Assembly (NCBI GenBank): GCA_964539095.1
Contig: CAZIFL010000014.1
Location: forward strand, 1-64,000
From: DAIPKP01 sp964539095
GTDB taxonomy: Bacteria; Synergistota; Synergistia; Synergistales; Aminiphilaceae
DNA: 64,000 nt
Reading direction: 5' to 3'
Each line of letters starts with the position of its first letter. Position 1 is the first letter of the stretch. The position numbers and the translations under genes are program-made. This document shows, piece by piece, positions 35,638-44,272 of the stretch. Under the pieces are notes generated by a model that was given only the letters and a program-made list of their open reading frames with translations, was not told the DNA's origin and made no database searches.

Positions 35638-36930
35638 TTAGGTCTTCGTCCGGATCGCCACGTCGAGGAAGTGGTCACTGGTAGTGACGATCTTGGTATT
35701 CGCCTGGTACCCCCGCTGGGCCACGATAATCTCCGAAAAGGCCTCGGCGGTATCCACGTTGCTCATCTCCAGGGCCCCCGAGGAGATACCCCCGGTCCCC
35801 TCTTCCCCCGCAAAAACATACTGGATCTCTCCGGAGTTGGCGGAAAAGGTAAAGAGATTTCCCCCCTCCTGTCGAAGCCCCGAGGGGTTACGTACAGTTC
35901 CCAGGCTGACTTTGTAGAGAGGGGAGGCAATCTGGTTGGAGTATTCTCCGTAGACGGTGCCGTCGTTCCCCACAACGACCCCCGTGAAGGTTCCCCGGGG
36001 ATATCCGTCCTGCAGTATCGCCCGTGTTGTGGAGGCAGAGGCAAACTGGGTAACTCCGTCCAGGGGGCCTCCGCCACCGGTGAAATCGAGAGCGATGGAG
36101 GCAGCTTCTCCGCCGGGGTAGGTGAAGGCAAGGGTGGGGTTTTCGGTACCGTCACGCACAAGGGTACCCGCAACGATCCCCGCATCGGGGTCATCGTAGG
36201 AGTAGAAGCTCACGCTACCGGTACCGATTTTGGTCTCCGGAGCCTCTGCAAGGGCAGCGGACCACTGCCAGATGTTGGGGTCTTCGGGATTTTTTGTCCA
36301 GGTGAGATTCAGAGTATGCGGCTCTCCCAGATCATCGTAGATGGTGGCTGAGGTGGTGTAGGATTCGTCCTCCCCTAGGCGGCTATCAAGATTGCAGCGG
36401 TAGGCCATGGCGGTGGTTCCCCGGGGATCGAGGGTGTAGGAGGGATCTCCGGGAGTGGGGAGCTTCATGGGCTGCCCCTTGCCGGTTGCCGGTGCAATAC
36501 CATTCCCCCCGTAGGGGACCCCGAGAAGATAGGCCCCCGTGCCGGGCTGCACCAGATAACCTTCGTTATCCAGCACGAAACGCCCAGCCCGGGTAAAGTA
36601 GGTATCCCCCCCCTGCTCAACGCAGAAGAAACCGTTGCCGGTGATGGCAAGATCTGTAGGGTTACCGGTGATCTCGAGGGGACCCTGAAGAAAGTTAACC
36701 TTTACGGAGCCGACCAGGGGGCCGTTTCCAATCTGAAGGGGGCCCACAGAGGAGGGGCCGTTGCCAGGGGGCGAAGCTCCCTGCACGGTGTCTGAGAGGA
36801 GATCCTGAAACCTGAGTACCGATTTGCGGTACCCCAGGGTGTTGGTGTTGGCGATATTGTTTCCTATTACGTCGAGATAGGTCTGGTGTCCAAGCAAACC
36901 ATTGCTTCCAGTCCAAAGAGACCGAATCAT
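35638..36930 (-). CDS. FlgE-family flagellar hook protein (third copy)
   Basis: A 430-residue axial protein with the family N-terminus MIRSLWTGSNGLLGHQTYLDVIGNNIANTNTLGYRKSVLRFQDLL and C-terminus MSNVDTAEAFSEIIVAQRGYQANTKIVTTSDHFLDVAIRTKT. Its size is nearest to classical FlgE. It lies between ylxF and fliK and is preceded by a near-consensus sigma-28 promoter, so it may be expressed later than the other hook genes. AAGGAGGG precedes ATG 36930; an in-frame ATG 93 bp upstream lacks a ribosome-binding site. Confidence 0.9.
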   Translation of the reverse strand: MIRSLWTGSNGLLGHQTYLDVIGNNIANTNTLGYRKSVLRFQDLLSDTVQGASPPGNGPSSVGPLQIGNGPLVGSVKVNFLQGPLEITGNPTDLAITGNGFFCVEQGGDTYFTRAGRFVLDNEGYLVQPGTGAYLLGVPYGGNGIAPATGKGQPMKLPTPGDPSYTLDPRGTTAMAYRCNLDSRLGEDESYTTSATIYDDLGEPHTLNLTWTKNPEDPNIWQWSAALAEAPETKIGTGSVSFYSYDDPDAGIVAGTLVRDGTENPTLAFTYPGGEAASIALDFTGGGGPLDGVTQFASASTTRAILQDGYPRGTFTGVVVGNDGTVYGEYSNQIASPLYKVSLGTVRNPSGLRQEGGNLFTFSANSGEIQYVFAGEEGTGGISSGALEMSNVDTAEAFSEIIVAQRGYQANTKIVTTSDHFLDVAIRTKT

Positions 36931-36966
36931 GGGAGGACCCTCCTTCGTGTAAACTAGTTTGGATCT

Positions 36967-36978
36967 GCAGTCCCTTGC
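36967..36978 (-). repeat. GCAAGGGAYTGC motif, copy 2
   Basis: GCAAGGGACTGC lies about 37 nt upstream of the 430-aa hook gene, inside its long leader. It differs at one base from the copy at 33559-33570 before the 927-aa hook gene. Confidence 0.3.
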
Positions 36979-37021
36979 AATCCTGCCCACCGGTCCCTGG
37001 CGGCACAAAGCATACAAAACC

Positions 37022-37044
37022 ATAAAAAAGGCACCATGCCTTTT
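37022..37044 (-). terminator. Hairpin with U tract downstream of a sigma-28 promoter
   Basis: The minus strand reads AAAAGGCA-TGG-TGCCTTTT followed by further T residues. It resembles a weak Rho-independent terminator. It starts only a few bases after the predicted start site of the sigma-28 promoter at 37054-37080. It could end the transcript from ylxF or act as a promoter-proximal attenuator. Confidence 0.45.
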
Positions 37045-37053
37045 CTTAGATAA

Positions 37054-37080
37054 GTATCGGCATGATGCCTCATAACTTTA
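37054..37080 (-). promoter_or_regulatory. Sigma-28 (FliA/SigD) promoter
   Basis: The minus strand has TAAAGTTA (37073-37080), an 11-bp spacer, then GCCGATAC (37054-37061). The established FliA consensus is TAAAGTTT-N11-GCCGATAA, so only the last base of each element differs. It points at the 430-aa hook-family gene, 115-120 nt downstream, and the cognate sigma factor is encoded at 8182-8925. Confidence 0.85.
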
Positions 37081-37151
37081 TGCACCATCGGGATTTCTCC
37101 CGTGGCTTCCCTTCTTCATCTAGCGCTTTTCTCTGCTGTTTGCCCTCGGCG

Positions 37152-37823
37152 CTACTCCTTGGGAGGCTCAAGATTCGCAAGCTCCCGGGTGAGGAAAGCA
37201 GCCCGGGGAGCCTCCATCTTGGAGAGAATGTTTGCGGTCTGGTCCTGGGGCATTTGCGAGAGAAGGGTTACAGCCAACTCCCCCGGCAGATTCTGCATGA
37301 TCTCTGCGGCATTCCGGGCAGACATCTCGCCGTAGACACGAAGGAGCCTTTTGATGTTTTCCTGGGAGAGATCCTCGGAGGGTTTTTTTGCAACCTCCTC
37401 CTGAGATGCGGCAAAACGGCGCTCCCGAACCTCCACCATGTTCTCTCTGTTCGTGAGATCCCGCGAAAGATTTTCGAGAAGGGTTTCCGTATTCCGAAGC
37501 TCCTGCTCCCACTCCTTGAGCATCTCCTGCCGTTTTCGGAGATCCAGCTCGCGGCGTTCCTCCACGGTAAGAGAGTATTCTTCAGGAACCTGAAGCCACT
37601 GGGCAAGGTGCCCCCCTACCAGAGGGAGGGAGGGGATTGTGCGGTAGAGAAGAGGGCGGGCATCCCAGGTTCCGGTAAGATGAAGACCCCCAAATACTCC
37701 TGCAAGAACCAGCAACAGAAGGAAAAAGAGCTTTGTCCTGCTCTTCTTTTTCTTTTTTTTGGGCTGTTCCTCAGGTTTTTTATCCTGCTCTTTCTCGTAA
37801 AAATCGTCGTCCATCATGGGCAT
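37152..37823 (-). CDS. ylxF: MotE/YlxF-family protein (MgtE-N-like)
   Basis: A 223-residue protein with a Lys-rich cytoplasmic N-terminus, one transmembrane helix (about 31-52), a long coiled coil (about 85-150) and a C-terminal MgtE intracellular-N-like domain (KRLLRVYGEMSARNAAEIMQNLPGELAVTLLSQMPQDQTANILSKMEAPRAAFLTRELA). The homologous gene sits between fliJ and fliK in B. subtilis. MotE-type proteins support stator function or assembly; that is established only in other species. The signal-anchor layout puts the C domain outside the cytoplasm. Confidence 0.88.
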   Translation of the reverse strand: MPMMDDDFYEKEQDKKPEEQPKKKKKKSRTKLFFLLLLVLAGVFGGLHLTGTWDARPLLYRTIPSLPLVGGHLAQWLQVPEEYSLTVEERRELDLRKRQEMLKEWEQELRNTETLLENLSRDLTNRENMVEVRERRFAASQEEVAKKPSEDLSQENIKRLLRVYGEMSARNAAEIMQNLPGELAVTLLSQMPQDQTANILSKMEAPRAAFLTRELANLEPPKE

Positions 37824-37829
37824 AAGAGA

Positions 37830-38492
37830 TCACCGCCCTTTTTCTTCGCTCAGGAAATTCTCGTAGAGAGAGAGCACTTTTTTAACGTAGTTCTGGGTCT
37901 CCGGAAAGGGGGGGATCCCCCCGTAGGCGTCCACTCTCCCGGGGCCGGCGTTGTACGCTGCCAGGGCAAGCTCCTGGTCATCTCCGTATTTTTTCATCAT
38001 CCGGGCCATATAGGCGGCTCCACCCTGAAGATTCTCCTCGGGATCGTAGGGATCGTCAACTCCCATGAGGCGGGCGGTTCCCGGCATAAGCTGCATGAGT
38101 CCCATGGCTCCCTTGGGGGATACCGCACGGGGGTTGCCTCCCGATTCCACCTGCATCATGGCCCGAAGAAGTTCCGGCGGAAGCCCGGATTCCCGCGATG
38201 CCTGAAGAATCTCCTGCTGCCAGGAAGAGCCCGCACTACGGGAAGAGCGGTTTTTGGCGTTCTGTAGCTCCCGAAGGCGCTCCTCAACAGAGCCGGACAG
38301 CTCTACCACATCGCCGGAAGGCTTCCTGCGCACTGGCGGCGAGGTGGGAGGCGTCCCCTGAGCGGCAGCGAGTTCCCGGGTAAAACTCCGGGAGGAAGGC
38401 TCGTTCTCCGGCATCCGCGGGGTGACAAAGCGCCCCTGAATCTCCTCAATGCGCTGTAGAGCTTTAGAAAAGTTAGAGAGATTGGGTTTCAT
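37830..38492 (-). CDS. Lytic transglycosylase (SLT domain)
   Basis: A 220-residue protein whose C-terminal 115 residues form a soluble lytic transglycosylase domain. The catalytic Glu lies in MMQVESGGNPRAVSPKGAMGLMQLMPGTARLMG, followed by ENLQGGAAYMARMMKKYGDDQELALAAYNAGPGRVDAYGGIPPFPETQNYVKKV. The first 100 residues are polar, with no clear signal peptide, so it may be exported by the flagellar apparatus. It lies between fliJ and ylxF, suggesting it opens peptidoglycan for the rod, as FlgJ does elsewhere. ATG 38492 follows AGGAGA and overlaps fliJ by 20 nt. Confidence 0.9.
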   Translation of the reverse strand: MKPNLSNFSKALQRIEEIQGRFVTPRMPENEPSSRSFTRELAAAQGTPPTSPPVRRKPSGDVVELSGSVEERLRELQNAKNRSSRSAGSSWQQEILQASRESGLPPELLRAMMQVESGGNPRAVSPKGAMGLMQLMPGTARLMGVDDPYDPEENLQGGAAYMARMMKKYGDDQELALAAYNAGPGRVDAYGGIPPFPETQNYVKKVLSLYENFLSEEKGR

Positions 38493-38934
38493 CACGTCTT
38501 CTCCTGAGGAAGGCACTCCCCCCGAAATCGTCCAGCTCCCGCTGCTCCGCAGCCTCCCGGAGGCCTTTCTGCTGCTCCTGGAGCTTTCCCATGTAGGTCT
38601 CCATAACCCGCACCTCCTTGTGGCATTCGAAGAGGAGGGACTGGGTCTTCTGGATATTCTCCTGCACCTCTTCGAGCTGCTCCTGAGAGCGCTCGATTTT
38701 GCCTTCCAGAAGCTGCACCATCTGACGGCTCATCCAGAGTTCCTGTACCGAGAGCCCCTGCACGGAGGTGGTCTCGAAGCTTTCCATAGCAGAAAGATGT
38801 TCTTCTTCGAGGGTGAGCAGGGCTCCCTTTACCTGCTGCTCAGATTCGACACAGGCCGCAAGCTCCTTCTGTACCACCTCACGCTGCTGCTCCCGAGTAC
38901 GGAGAATGCGTTGGTATCGTACGATAGAGTTCAT
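38473..38934 (-). CDS. fliJ: Flagellar export chaperone/ATPase stalk FliJ
   Basis: A 153-residue, almost entirely helical coiled-coil protein (RYQRILRTREQQREVVQKELAACVESEQQ onward) of FliJ length. It inserts into the FliI hexamer and contacts the FlhA linker to drive export. Sequence conservation in the family is low, so the call rests on coiled-coil structure and on its position directly after fliI. Confidence 0.85.
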   Translation of the reverse strand: MNSIVRYQRILRTREQQREVVQKELAACVESEQQVKGALLTLEEEHLSAMESFETTSVQGLSVQELWMSRQMVQLLEGKIERSQEQLEEVQENIQKTQSLLFECHKEVRVMETYMGKLQEQQKGLREAAEQRELDDFGGSAFLRRRRDETQSL

Positions 38935-38951
38935 TTTTCTTCTCCTTCGAG

Positions 38952-40286
38952 CTATTCTTCAGAAACAAGACCCTGCAGAAGTGAAAGGGTATTTTCGAAG
39001 GGAACATGTTCCGCCATACCTTGACGCAGAAAGGCATTCACAGGCTCCACCCAGCGGAGAGCCCAGTCGATTCTGGGGTTGGAGCCTTCTTTATATGCCC
39101 CGATGTTCACCAAGTCACGGGCATCTTCGTAAATGGAGAGAACTTCCCGAACTCTGCGGGCCGCCTCCATCTGGGCTTCCTCGGCGATGAAGGGCATCAC
39201 GCGGCTGATGCTGCGGAGCAAATCAATGGCGGGATAGTGATTTCGGGCCGCCAGATCCCGGGAGAGCACCACGTGACCGTCCAGGATACCGCGCACCGCA
39301 TCCGCCACGGGCTCGTTCATATCATCTCCCTCTACAAGCACGGTGTAGAGCCCGGTAATGCTCCCGGTCTCCCCCGCCCCGGAGCGTTCCAGAAGCCTGG
39401 GGAGAAATGCAAAGACCGAGGGGGTGTATCCCCGGGTGGCGGGGGGTTCCCCCACCGCAAGCCCAACATCACGCTGGGCCAGGGCGATACGGGTGACGGA
39501 ATCCATCATGAGGAGCACCGAGGCCCCCTGATCCCGGAAGTACTCCGCAATGGCTGTGGCGGTGAGAGATGCCTTGAGCCGTACAAGGGGGGGCTGATCC
39601 GAGGTGGCCACAACGACGACGGAGCGTTTGAGCCCCTCTTCTCCGAGATCCCGATCCACGAACTCCCGCACTTCTCGGCCTCGCTCTCCGATGAGAGCGA
39701 TGATGTTGATGTCTGCCACGGTGTTCCGGGCCATCATGCCAAGAAGGGTGCTCTTTCCCACACCGGAGCCGGAAAATATCCCCACGCGCTGTCCCTGCCC
39801 CAGAGTGAGAAGACCATCCATGCACTTCACCCCCACCGAGAGGGGGGTTCGGATGAGCTTGCGCCGAAGGGGGTGGGGAGGTTCCGCATAGAGGGGATAG
39901 TAGGCAACAGTAGCGGCGGGCCCCCCTCCATCCATGGGTCTTCCCATACCATCCAGAATCCTGCCGAGCAGGGCAGAGCCGACATGAACGCCCAGAGGCT
40001 TACCCATGGCCACCACGTCACATCCTGGACCGATCTCCTGAAGATCCCCCAGAGGCATGAGGAGCACCCGGTCATCCCGGAAGCCCACCACCTCGGCCCG
40101 AAGAATTTTGTTCTTCCGACGGTAGCGGATTTCGCAAAGATCTCCTACCTGAACATCCGGACCTCGGGATTCGACCACAAGCCCGACAACCTTGGAGACC
40201 TTGCCGTTGATACGTACTCCGTCAAAACCGCGGAGCCGCCCCTCAAGCACCTCCAGAAAATCCGTAGATCTATTCGGCGCCTTCAT
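38952..40286 (-). CDS. fliI: Flagellar export ATPase FliI
   Basis: A 444-residue F1-beta-like ATPase. Walker A is GIFSGSGVGKSTLLGMMARN, with downstream ALIGERGREVREFVDRDLG, the Walker B region SVLLMMDSVTRIALAQRDVGLAVGEPPATRGYTPSVFAFLPRLLERSG and a C-terminal helical domain. It powers unfolding and export with FliH and FliJ. ATG 40286 follows AGAGGAAA; a TTG/ATG pair 27-30 nt upstream is possible. It overlaps fliH by 17 nt. Confidence 0.95.
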   Translation of the reverse strand: MKAPNRSTDFLEVLEGRLRGFDGVRINGKVSKVVGLVVESRGPDVQVGDLCEIRYRRKNKILRAEVVGFRDDRVLLMPLGDLQEIGPGCDVVAMGKPLGVHVGSALLGRILDGMGRPMDGGGPAATVAYYPLYAEPPHPLRRKLIRTPLSVGVKCMDGLLTLGQGQRVGIFSGSGVGKSTLLGMMARNTVADINIIALIGERGREVREFVDRDLGEEGLKRSVVVVATSDQPPLVRLKASLTATAIAEYFRDQGASVLLMMDSVTRIALAQRDVGLAVGEPPATRGYTPSVFAFLPRLLERSGAGETGSITGLYTVLVEGDDMNEPVADAVRGILDGHVVLSRDLAARNHYPAIDLLRSISRVMPFIAEEAQMEAARRVREVLSIYEDARDLVNIGAYKEGSNPRIDWALRWVEPVNAFLRQGMAEHVPFENTLSLLQGLVSEE

Positions 40287-41214
40287 TATGGGTTTCCTCT
40301 CGGGCTCCCTCATCAAGAAGCACCTGGTTTACCTCTTCGGCAACCCCTTCGAGCTGGGTCCGCCACCGGGCATCGTAGATCCCCATGCTACTCTCCACAA
40401 GGCAGCTCCCCCGGTCCACCTGGGGATCCTGCAGAAATTCTATGTGCTGAATTCCTCGCAGGATATCGGTGAATTCCTCCTGCCGGTTCGTTACCATCTC
40501 CAGATCAGAGGGGTGCAGGTAGACGACGATACGATCCCGGTCTGTAAGGCGCTGCAAGACCGAGCGAAGGATCTCCATAGCGGTGGCCTCATTCAGGTGG
40601 ACTTCCCGCCGGAGCAGATTACCGAGAACAACCTCCCACATGCGGATAAGGCGGTGTTGATTACCTTCCGCAAGAATTTCGAGCTTTTCCTCTATTTTTT
40701 TGTACGTTCCCTCAAGAAGAGTCACCAGTGAGTCAAAGCGTTCCGCATAGAGCTTTCTGGCCTCTTCCAGAGCCTTCTGGCGCCCCTCTTCGTATCCTTT
40801 GGTGCGGCCCTCTTCGAGCCCCTCACTCCGGGCGGTCTGGCGCTCTTTTTCGAGGGTCTGCTCCAGCTCTTCCCGAAGGGATTTTTCCTTGCGCTGAAAC
40901 TCCTCTTCCCTCGTGCGCATCATCTCTTCCACATCAAGAACACGCCTTGAAGAGGACTCCGCCCGAGAGGCAAGCTCCCGAATTTTCTTTTCGAGTTCTT
41001 CTTTCTGCTGCCGGAGTTCGCGCATCTCCACCTCGGAGGGAGAGATCTCCTCCGCCCCGGCAGCATCCTCTTTCGCAGACGTTTCGGAAGCTCCTTCGGG
41101 GGGAACTTTTTCCCGCTCTCCCGTTGGAATAGAGACAGCTCCGGGAATCAGGCGAACCGCTCGGTACAAGCGCCGCCGACGTTCCAGATCAGACAACCAA
41201 CTCTTCCTCTCCAC
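40270..41214 (-). CDS. fliH: Flagellar export regulator FliH
   Basis: A 314-residue protein, longer than most FliH. A variable N-terminus (1-75) precedes an extended Glu/Arg-rich coiled coil (about 75-165, with EGLEEGRTKGYEEGRQKALEEARKLY). The V-ATPase E-like C-domain (about 185-300) includes HRLIRMWEVVLGNLLRREVHL and DPQVDRGSCLVESSMGIYDARWRTQLEGV. It inhibits and anchors FliI to FliN/FliY. It overlaps fliG by 26 nt. Confidence 0.92.
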   Translation of the reverse strand: MERKSWLSDLERRRRLYRAVRLIPGAVSIPTGEREKVPPEGASETSAKEDAAGAEEISPSEVEMRELRQQKEELEKKIRELASRAESSSRRVLDVEEMMRTREEEFQRKEKSLREELEQTLEKERQTARSEGLEEGRTKGYEEGRQKALEEARKLYAERFDSLVTLLEGTYKKIEEKLEILAEGNQHRLIRMWEVVLGNLLRREVHLNEATAMEILRSVLQRLTDRDRIVVYLHPSDLEMVTNRQEEFTDILRGIQHIEFLQDPQVDRGSCLVESSMGIYDARWRTQLEGVAEEVNQVLLDEGAREETHNEGAE

Positions 41215-42208
41215 CGCGGGCTATGACGATCTCCCCGGCGTCTTCAAGCTGCCGCACCACGCTGACGATCTTCTGCTGGCACTCTTCCACGTCCCGTACC
41301 CGGACGGGGCCCATAAACTGCATGTCTTCTTCGAGCATTTCCGCCGCACGGCGGGACATGTTCCGGAAAAACTTCTGACGCAGATCCTCGGTGGCTCCCT
41401 TGAGAGCGAGAGAGAGATCCTTTACGTCCACCTCTCGGAGTACTCTCTGGAGAGAGCGATCGTCCAGACTCATGATATCCTCGAAGACGAAGAGACGCCG
41501 CTTGATCTCTTCTGCAAGATCGGGATCTTTTTCTTCCAGCGACTCCATGATATTGCGCTCGGTTCCCCGGTCCACACGGTTGATAATCTCCACCACCGCA
41601 TCAATGCCTCCGGCGGCGGTGAAATCCTGACCAAGGACGCTGCTGAGTTTTCGTTCAAGCACCCGTTCCACCTCCCGCAATACTTCGGGGGTCACCCGGT
41701 CCATGGTGGCGATACGTCGGACCACTTCCCACTGCACGTTGGCCCCAAGGCCTCCCATGATCGCCGCCGCCTGTTCCGGCGAGAGGTACGAAAGAATGAG
41801 AGCTATCGTTTGGGGATGTTCTCCCTGAATAAAGCTTAAAAGTTGGGAGGCATCGGTATGCCGCATGAAGTCGAAGGGGCGTACCTGAAGGCTCGCAGTG
41901 ATGCGACGCAGAATTTCCTGAGCGCGTTCGGGGCCAAGGGCACTCTCCAGAAGGGTTCGGGCATAGTCCACCCCACCTTGGGTGAGAAACTCCTTGGCCA
42001 TCAGGATCTCCTGAGCCTCCTTCAGGACCGCCGCCTTGGTTTCCGCATCTATTTTGCGAAGATTTGCGATCTCCAGTGTGAGAATCTCAATGACGCTCTC
42101 CTCAAGGTGCTTATAGATCCCCGAGGCGATATCCGGCCCAAGGGCCACGAGAAGTATCGCCGATTTTGTGCGCCCGTCAAGATCTTTTTTACCGCCGGAT
42201 TTCGCCAT
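41189..42208 (-). CDS. fliG: Flagellar motor switch protein FliG
   Basis: A 339-residue C-ring protein. The N domain (KSAILLVALGPDIASGIYKHL) binds FliF, the middle domain contains EHPQTIALILSYLSPEQAA (the EHPQ motif), and the C domain carries the torque-helix charged residues MSLDDRSLQRVLREVDVKDLSLALKGATEDLRQKFFRNMSRRAAEMLEEDM. It starts 12 nt after fliF in the conserved fliE-F-G order. Confidence 0.97.
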   Translation of the reverse strand: MAKSGGKKDLDGRTKSAILLVALGPDIASGIYKHLEESVIEILTLEIANLRKIDAETKAAVLKEAQEILMAKEFLTQGGVDYARTLLESALGPERAQEILRRITASLQVRPFDFMRHTDASQLLSFIQGEHPQTIALILSYLSPEQAAAIMGGLGANVQWEVVRRIATMDRVTPEVLREVERVLERKLSSVLGQDFTAAGGIDAVVEIINRVDRGTERNIMESLEEKDPDLAEEIKRRLFVFEDIMSLDDRSLQRVLREVDVKDLSLALKGATEDLRQKFFRNMSRRAAEMLEEDMQFMGPVRVRDVEECQQKIVSVVRQLEDAGEIVIARGGEEELVV

Positions 42209-42220
42209 GGCGCAACCTCC

Positions 42221-43780
42221 TTAGTCCTCGTCAAGCCAATTATTGATAAGCAGAGCAACTTCCTCGGGATGCCTCATGGCGTAAGCCTTGAGCTGCTCTT
42301 CCAGCACCACGATTTCATTATCCCCGAGAAGTTCCGGGTTCTCCATAAGATCCTGAAGCGAGGGGAGAGGAGCCTCCGGAGATCCCATCAGTGCCTGGAG
42401 ACGCCGACGGCGCCGGAGCCACCAGATGGCGGCGAGCACCGCTGCGAGAAGGGCCAGGGCAGAGATGACGAGGATCACGATGAGCTGTTGCCGCCGTTCC
42501 GCCTGAAGCTGGGCGAGCATGGCATCCATGAAGGTGGTGGAGAATCGGATGGGATGAATCACCAGATTGTCTCCTCTGGCGAAATTCAGCCCTATGGCGG
42601 CGGAGACGGCATCCCGAAGCCCTTCAAGCTCCGGCGGTTCCAGCTCCGCATCCACCAGCACCGAGGCACTTACCCTCCGCACACCCCCTGGGGTATCCAC
42701 CTGCTCCTCCTCCCGGGTGGTGATGTCGTAATTGGTTACCGTCTCGGTCTTGCTGTACTCACTATCACCCTGCGTTCCAGGAGGAACCACGTACCCCGGA
42801 ATGTTGGTTGTCGTTCCAGGAGGGGCTCCCGGATAGCCTCCAGGCCCCTCGTAGAGTTCTTCCATGTTCTGCTGGCTACGGATAATCCCCTTCCCCGTTT
42901 CGGTAGGGATATACTCCCGGATGCTGCTGCGGCGCTTATCGAAATCCAGCTCCACCCGAACCCGAACTACCGCTTTGCCGGGGCCGAAGACCCGCTCCAG
43001 CATGATGCGGACCTTACGTTCAAACTCCGCCTCCTGCTGCCGCTCCAGCTCCCGCTGCACCGAGGAGACCCCTCGGCCATCGGCTCCGGTGCCGTAGATG
43101 AAATTTTCATCCCCAATCATGTCGGAGAGCACCGTTCCTGCGGTATCCACCACAGTAATGTTATCCATGAGCAGCCCTTCCACACTTCGGGCCATCAGGT
43201 GAACAATAGCCTTTACCTGCTCGGGGCCCATGGTTTTTCCCGGCTTAAGCCGCACAAGTACAGAAGCCGTGGAGGGCTGCTGCTGTTCGAGAAAAAGGCG
43301 TTGTTCTGGAATAACGATGTTTACCTTCGCGTACTCCACAGCGTCAATCTCCTGCACTGTCCGGGTAAGCTCTCCCTCCAACGCCCGGAGGTACGCGATC
43401 TTCTGTTGAAAATCGCTCATCCCCATCTTGGAGTCATCGAAGAGTTCGTACCCCACGCTTCCCCCCCGGGGGAGCCCATCTTTTGCAAGGGCAAGACGAG
43501 TTTCATAGACCGTCTCCCGGGGGACAAGAATGGCGTTGGCTCCGGGATCAATGCGATAGGGAATTTTTTCTTCCTTCAGAATAGCCACAATGGAAGCCTG
43601 ATCATCTACATCAAGCTTCGCAAAGAGGGGCTCGTAGGTAGTACGCCCCGCCCAAAAGACAACAAGGAAGAGCGCCCCCAGCACCAATGCTCCCGCTCCG
43701 AGAAGAGAGAGTTTTTGCCAGAGCGCCAATCCCCCTAGAAAGGAGAGGATTTTTCCGAAAATCTCCTTCAGCTTATCCAT
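42221..43780 (-). CDS. fliF: Flagellar MS-ring protein FliF
   Basis: A 519-residue inner-membrane ring protein. Transmembrane helices lie at about 22-45 (LSLLGAGALVLGALFLVVFWA) and about 430-455 (QLIVILVISALALLAAVLAAIWWL). Between them are ring-building motifs (RIDPGANAILVPRETVYETRLALAKDGLPRGGSVGYELFD) and ARVHLVIPE-like KVNIVIPEQRLFLEQQQPSTASVLVRL. The cytoplasmic C-tail (VEEQ...LLINNWLDED) matches the FliG-binding peptide. Confidence 0.97.
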   Translation of the reverse strand: MDKLKEIFGKILSFLGGLALWQKLSLLGAGALVLGALFLVVFWAGRTTYEPLFAKLDVDDQASIVAILKEEKIPYRIDPGANAILVPRETVYETRLALAKDGLPRGGSVGYELFDDSKMGMSDFQQKIAYLRALEGELTRTVQEIDAVEYAKVNIVIPEQRLFLEQQQPSTASVLVRLKPGKTMGPEQVKAIVHLMARSVEGLLMDNITVVDTAGTVLSDMIGDENFIYGTGADGRGVSSVQRELERQQEAEFERKVRIMLERVFGPGKAVVRVRVELDFDKRRSSIREYIPTETGKGIIRSQQNMEELYEGPGGYPGAPPGTTTNIPGYVVPPGTQGDSEYSKTETVTNYDITTREEEQVDTPGGVRRVSASVLVDAELEPPELEGLRDAVSAAIGLNFARGDNLVIHPIRFSTTFMDAMLAQLQAERRQQLIVILVISALALLAAVLAAIWWLRRRRRLQALMGSPEAPLPSLQDLMENPELLGDNEIVVLEEQLKAYAMRHPEEVALLINNWLDED

Positions 43781-43810
43781 AAAGCTTTTCTTTCGCTGTC
43801 TCCATAAAGG

Positions 43811-44131
43811 TTATACGGACATTCGTGCGATTTCCTGGTACGCATCCACAAGCTTGTTCCGAATCTCCACCACCAGTTTGAGAGCCAGTTCTGCCTGCGA
43901 AACCGCCGTCACCACCTGGGAAATATCCTCGACATCACCCAGAGCAAGCCTCTGAGTCTCGCGATCTGCGGTCTTATGAAGCGTATTCACCTTTACAAGG
44001 CTCTCCTGAAGAAGAGCGTCAAAAGAAGGAACCTCCCCGGGGAGCCTTTCCGTTGAAAAAACTTTGGGGTCTTGATCCTGCAAAAAGGGCATGGTTCGTT
44101 GGTTCAAATTGATTTGTATATTCTGGCTCAC
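43811..44131 (-). CDS. fliE: Flagellar rod-base protein FliE
   Basis: A 106-residue axial protein linking MS ring and rod. The family C-terminus is clear: DVEDISQVVTAVSQAELALKLVVEIRNKLVDAYQEIARMSV, with F-x-x-LLQESLVKVN helix before it. GTG 44131 follows GGAGG by seven bases. It is the first gene after a strong terminator and has its own promoter upstream, so it starts the large fliE-fliF-... transcript. Confidence 0.95.
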   Translation of the reverse strand: MSQNIQINLNQRTMPFLQDQDPKVFSTERLPGEVPSFDALLQESLVKVNTLHKTADRETQRLALGDVEDISQVVTAVSQAELALKLVVEIRNKLVDAYQEIARMSV

Positions 44132-44204
44132 GAAAAGGCCTCCTTAAAAATAGCGTTTCCTGGAAAAAATGGAGATCTTCTTCCCCTACATTACCATACA
44201 AGGA

Positions 44205-44238
44205 CACCCTGATTATACCCCATGAAACCCAAGGATTG
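44205..44238 (-). promoter_or_regulatory. Sigma-A type promoter of fliE
   Basis: A perfect TATAAT (44212-44217, minus strand) lies between the flgC terminator and fliE. The -35 is weak; the best candidate, TTGTAA, is 21 bp upstream and AACAAT is 17 bp upstream. The transcript would start near 44205 with a leader of about 75 nt. Confidence 0.55.
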
Positions 44239-44272
44239 TTACAATATGGCAGAAACTGTCCATGTTGGGGGT

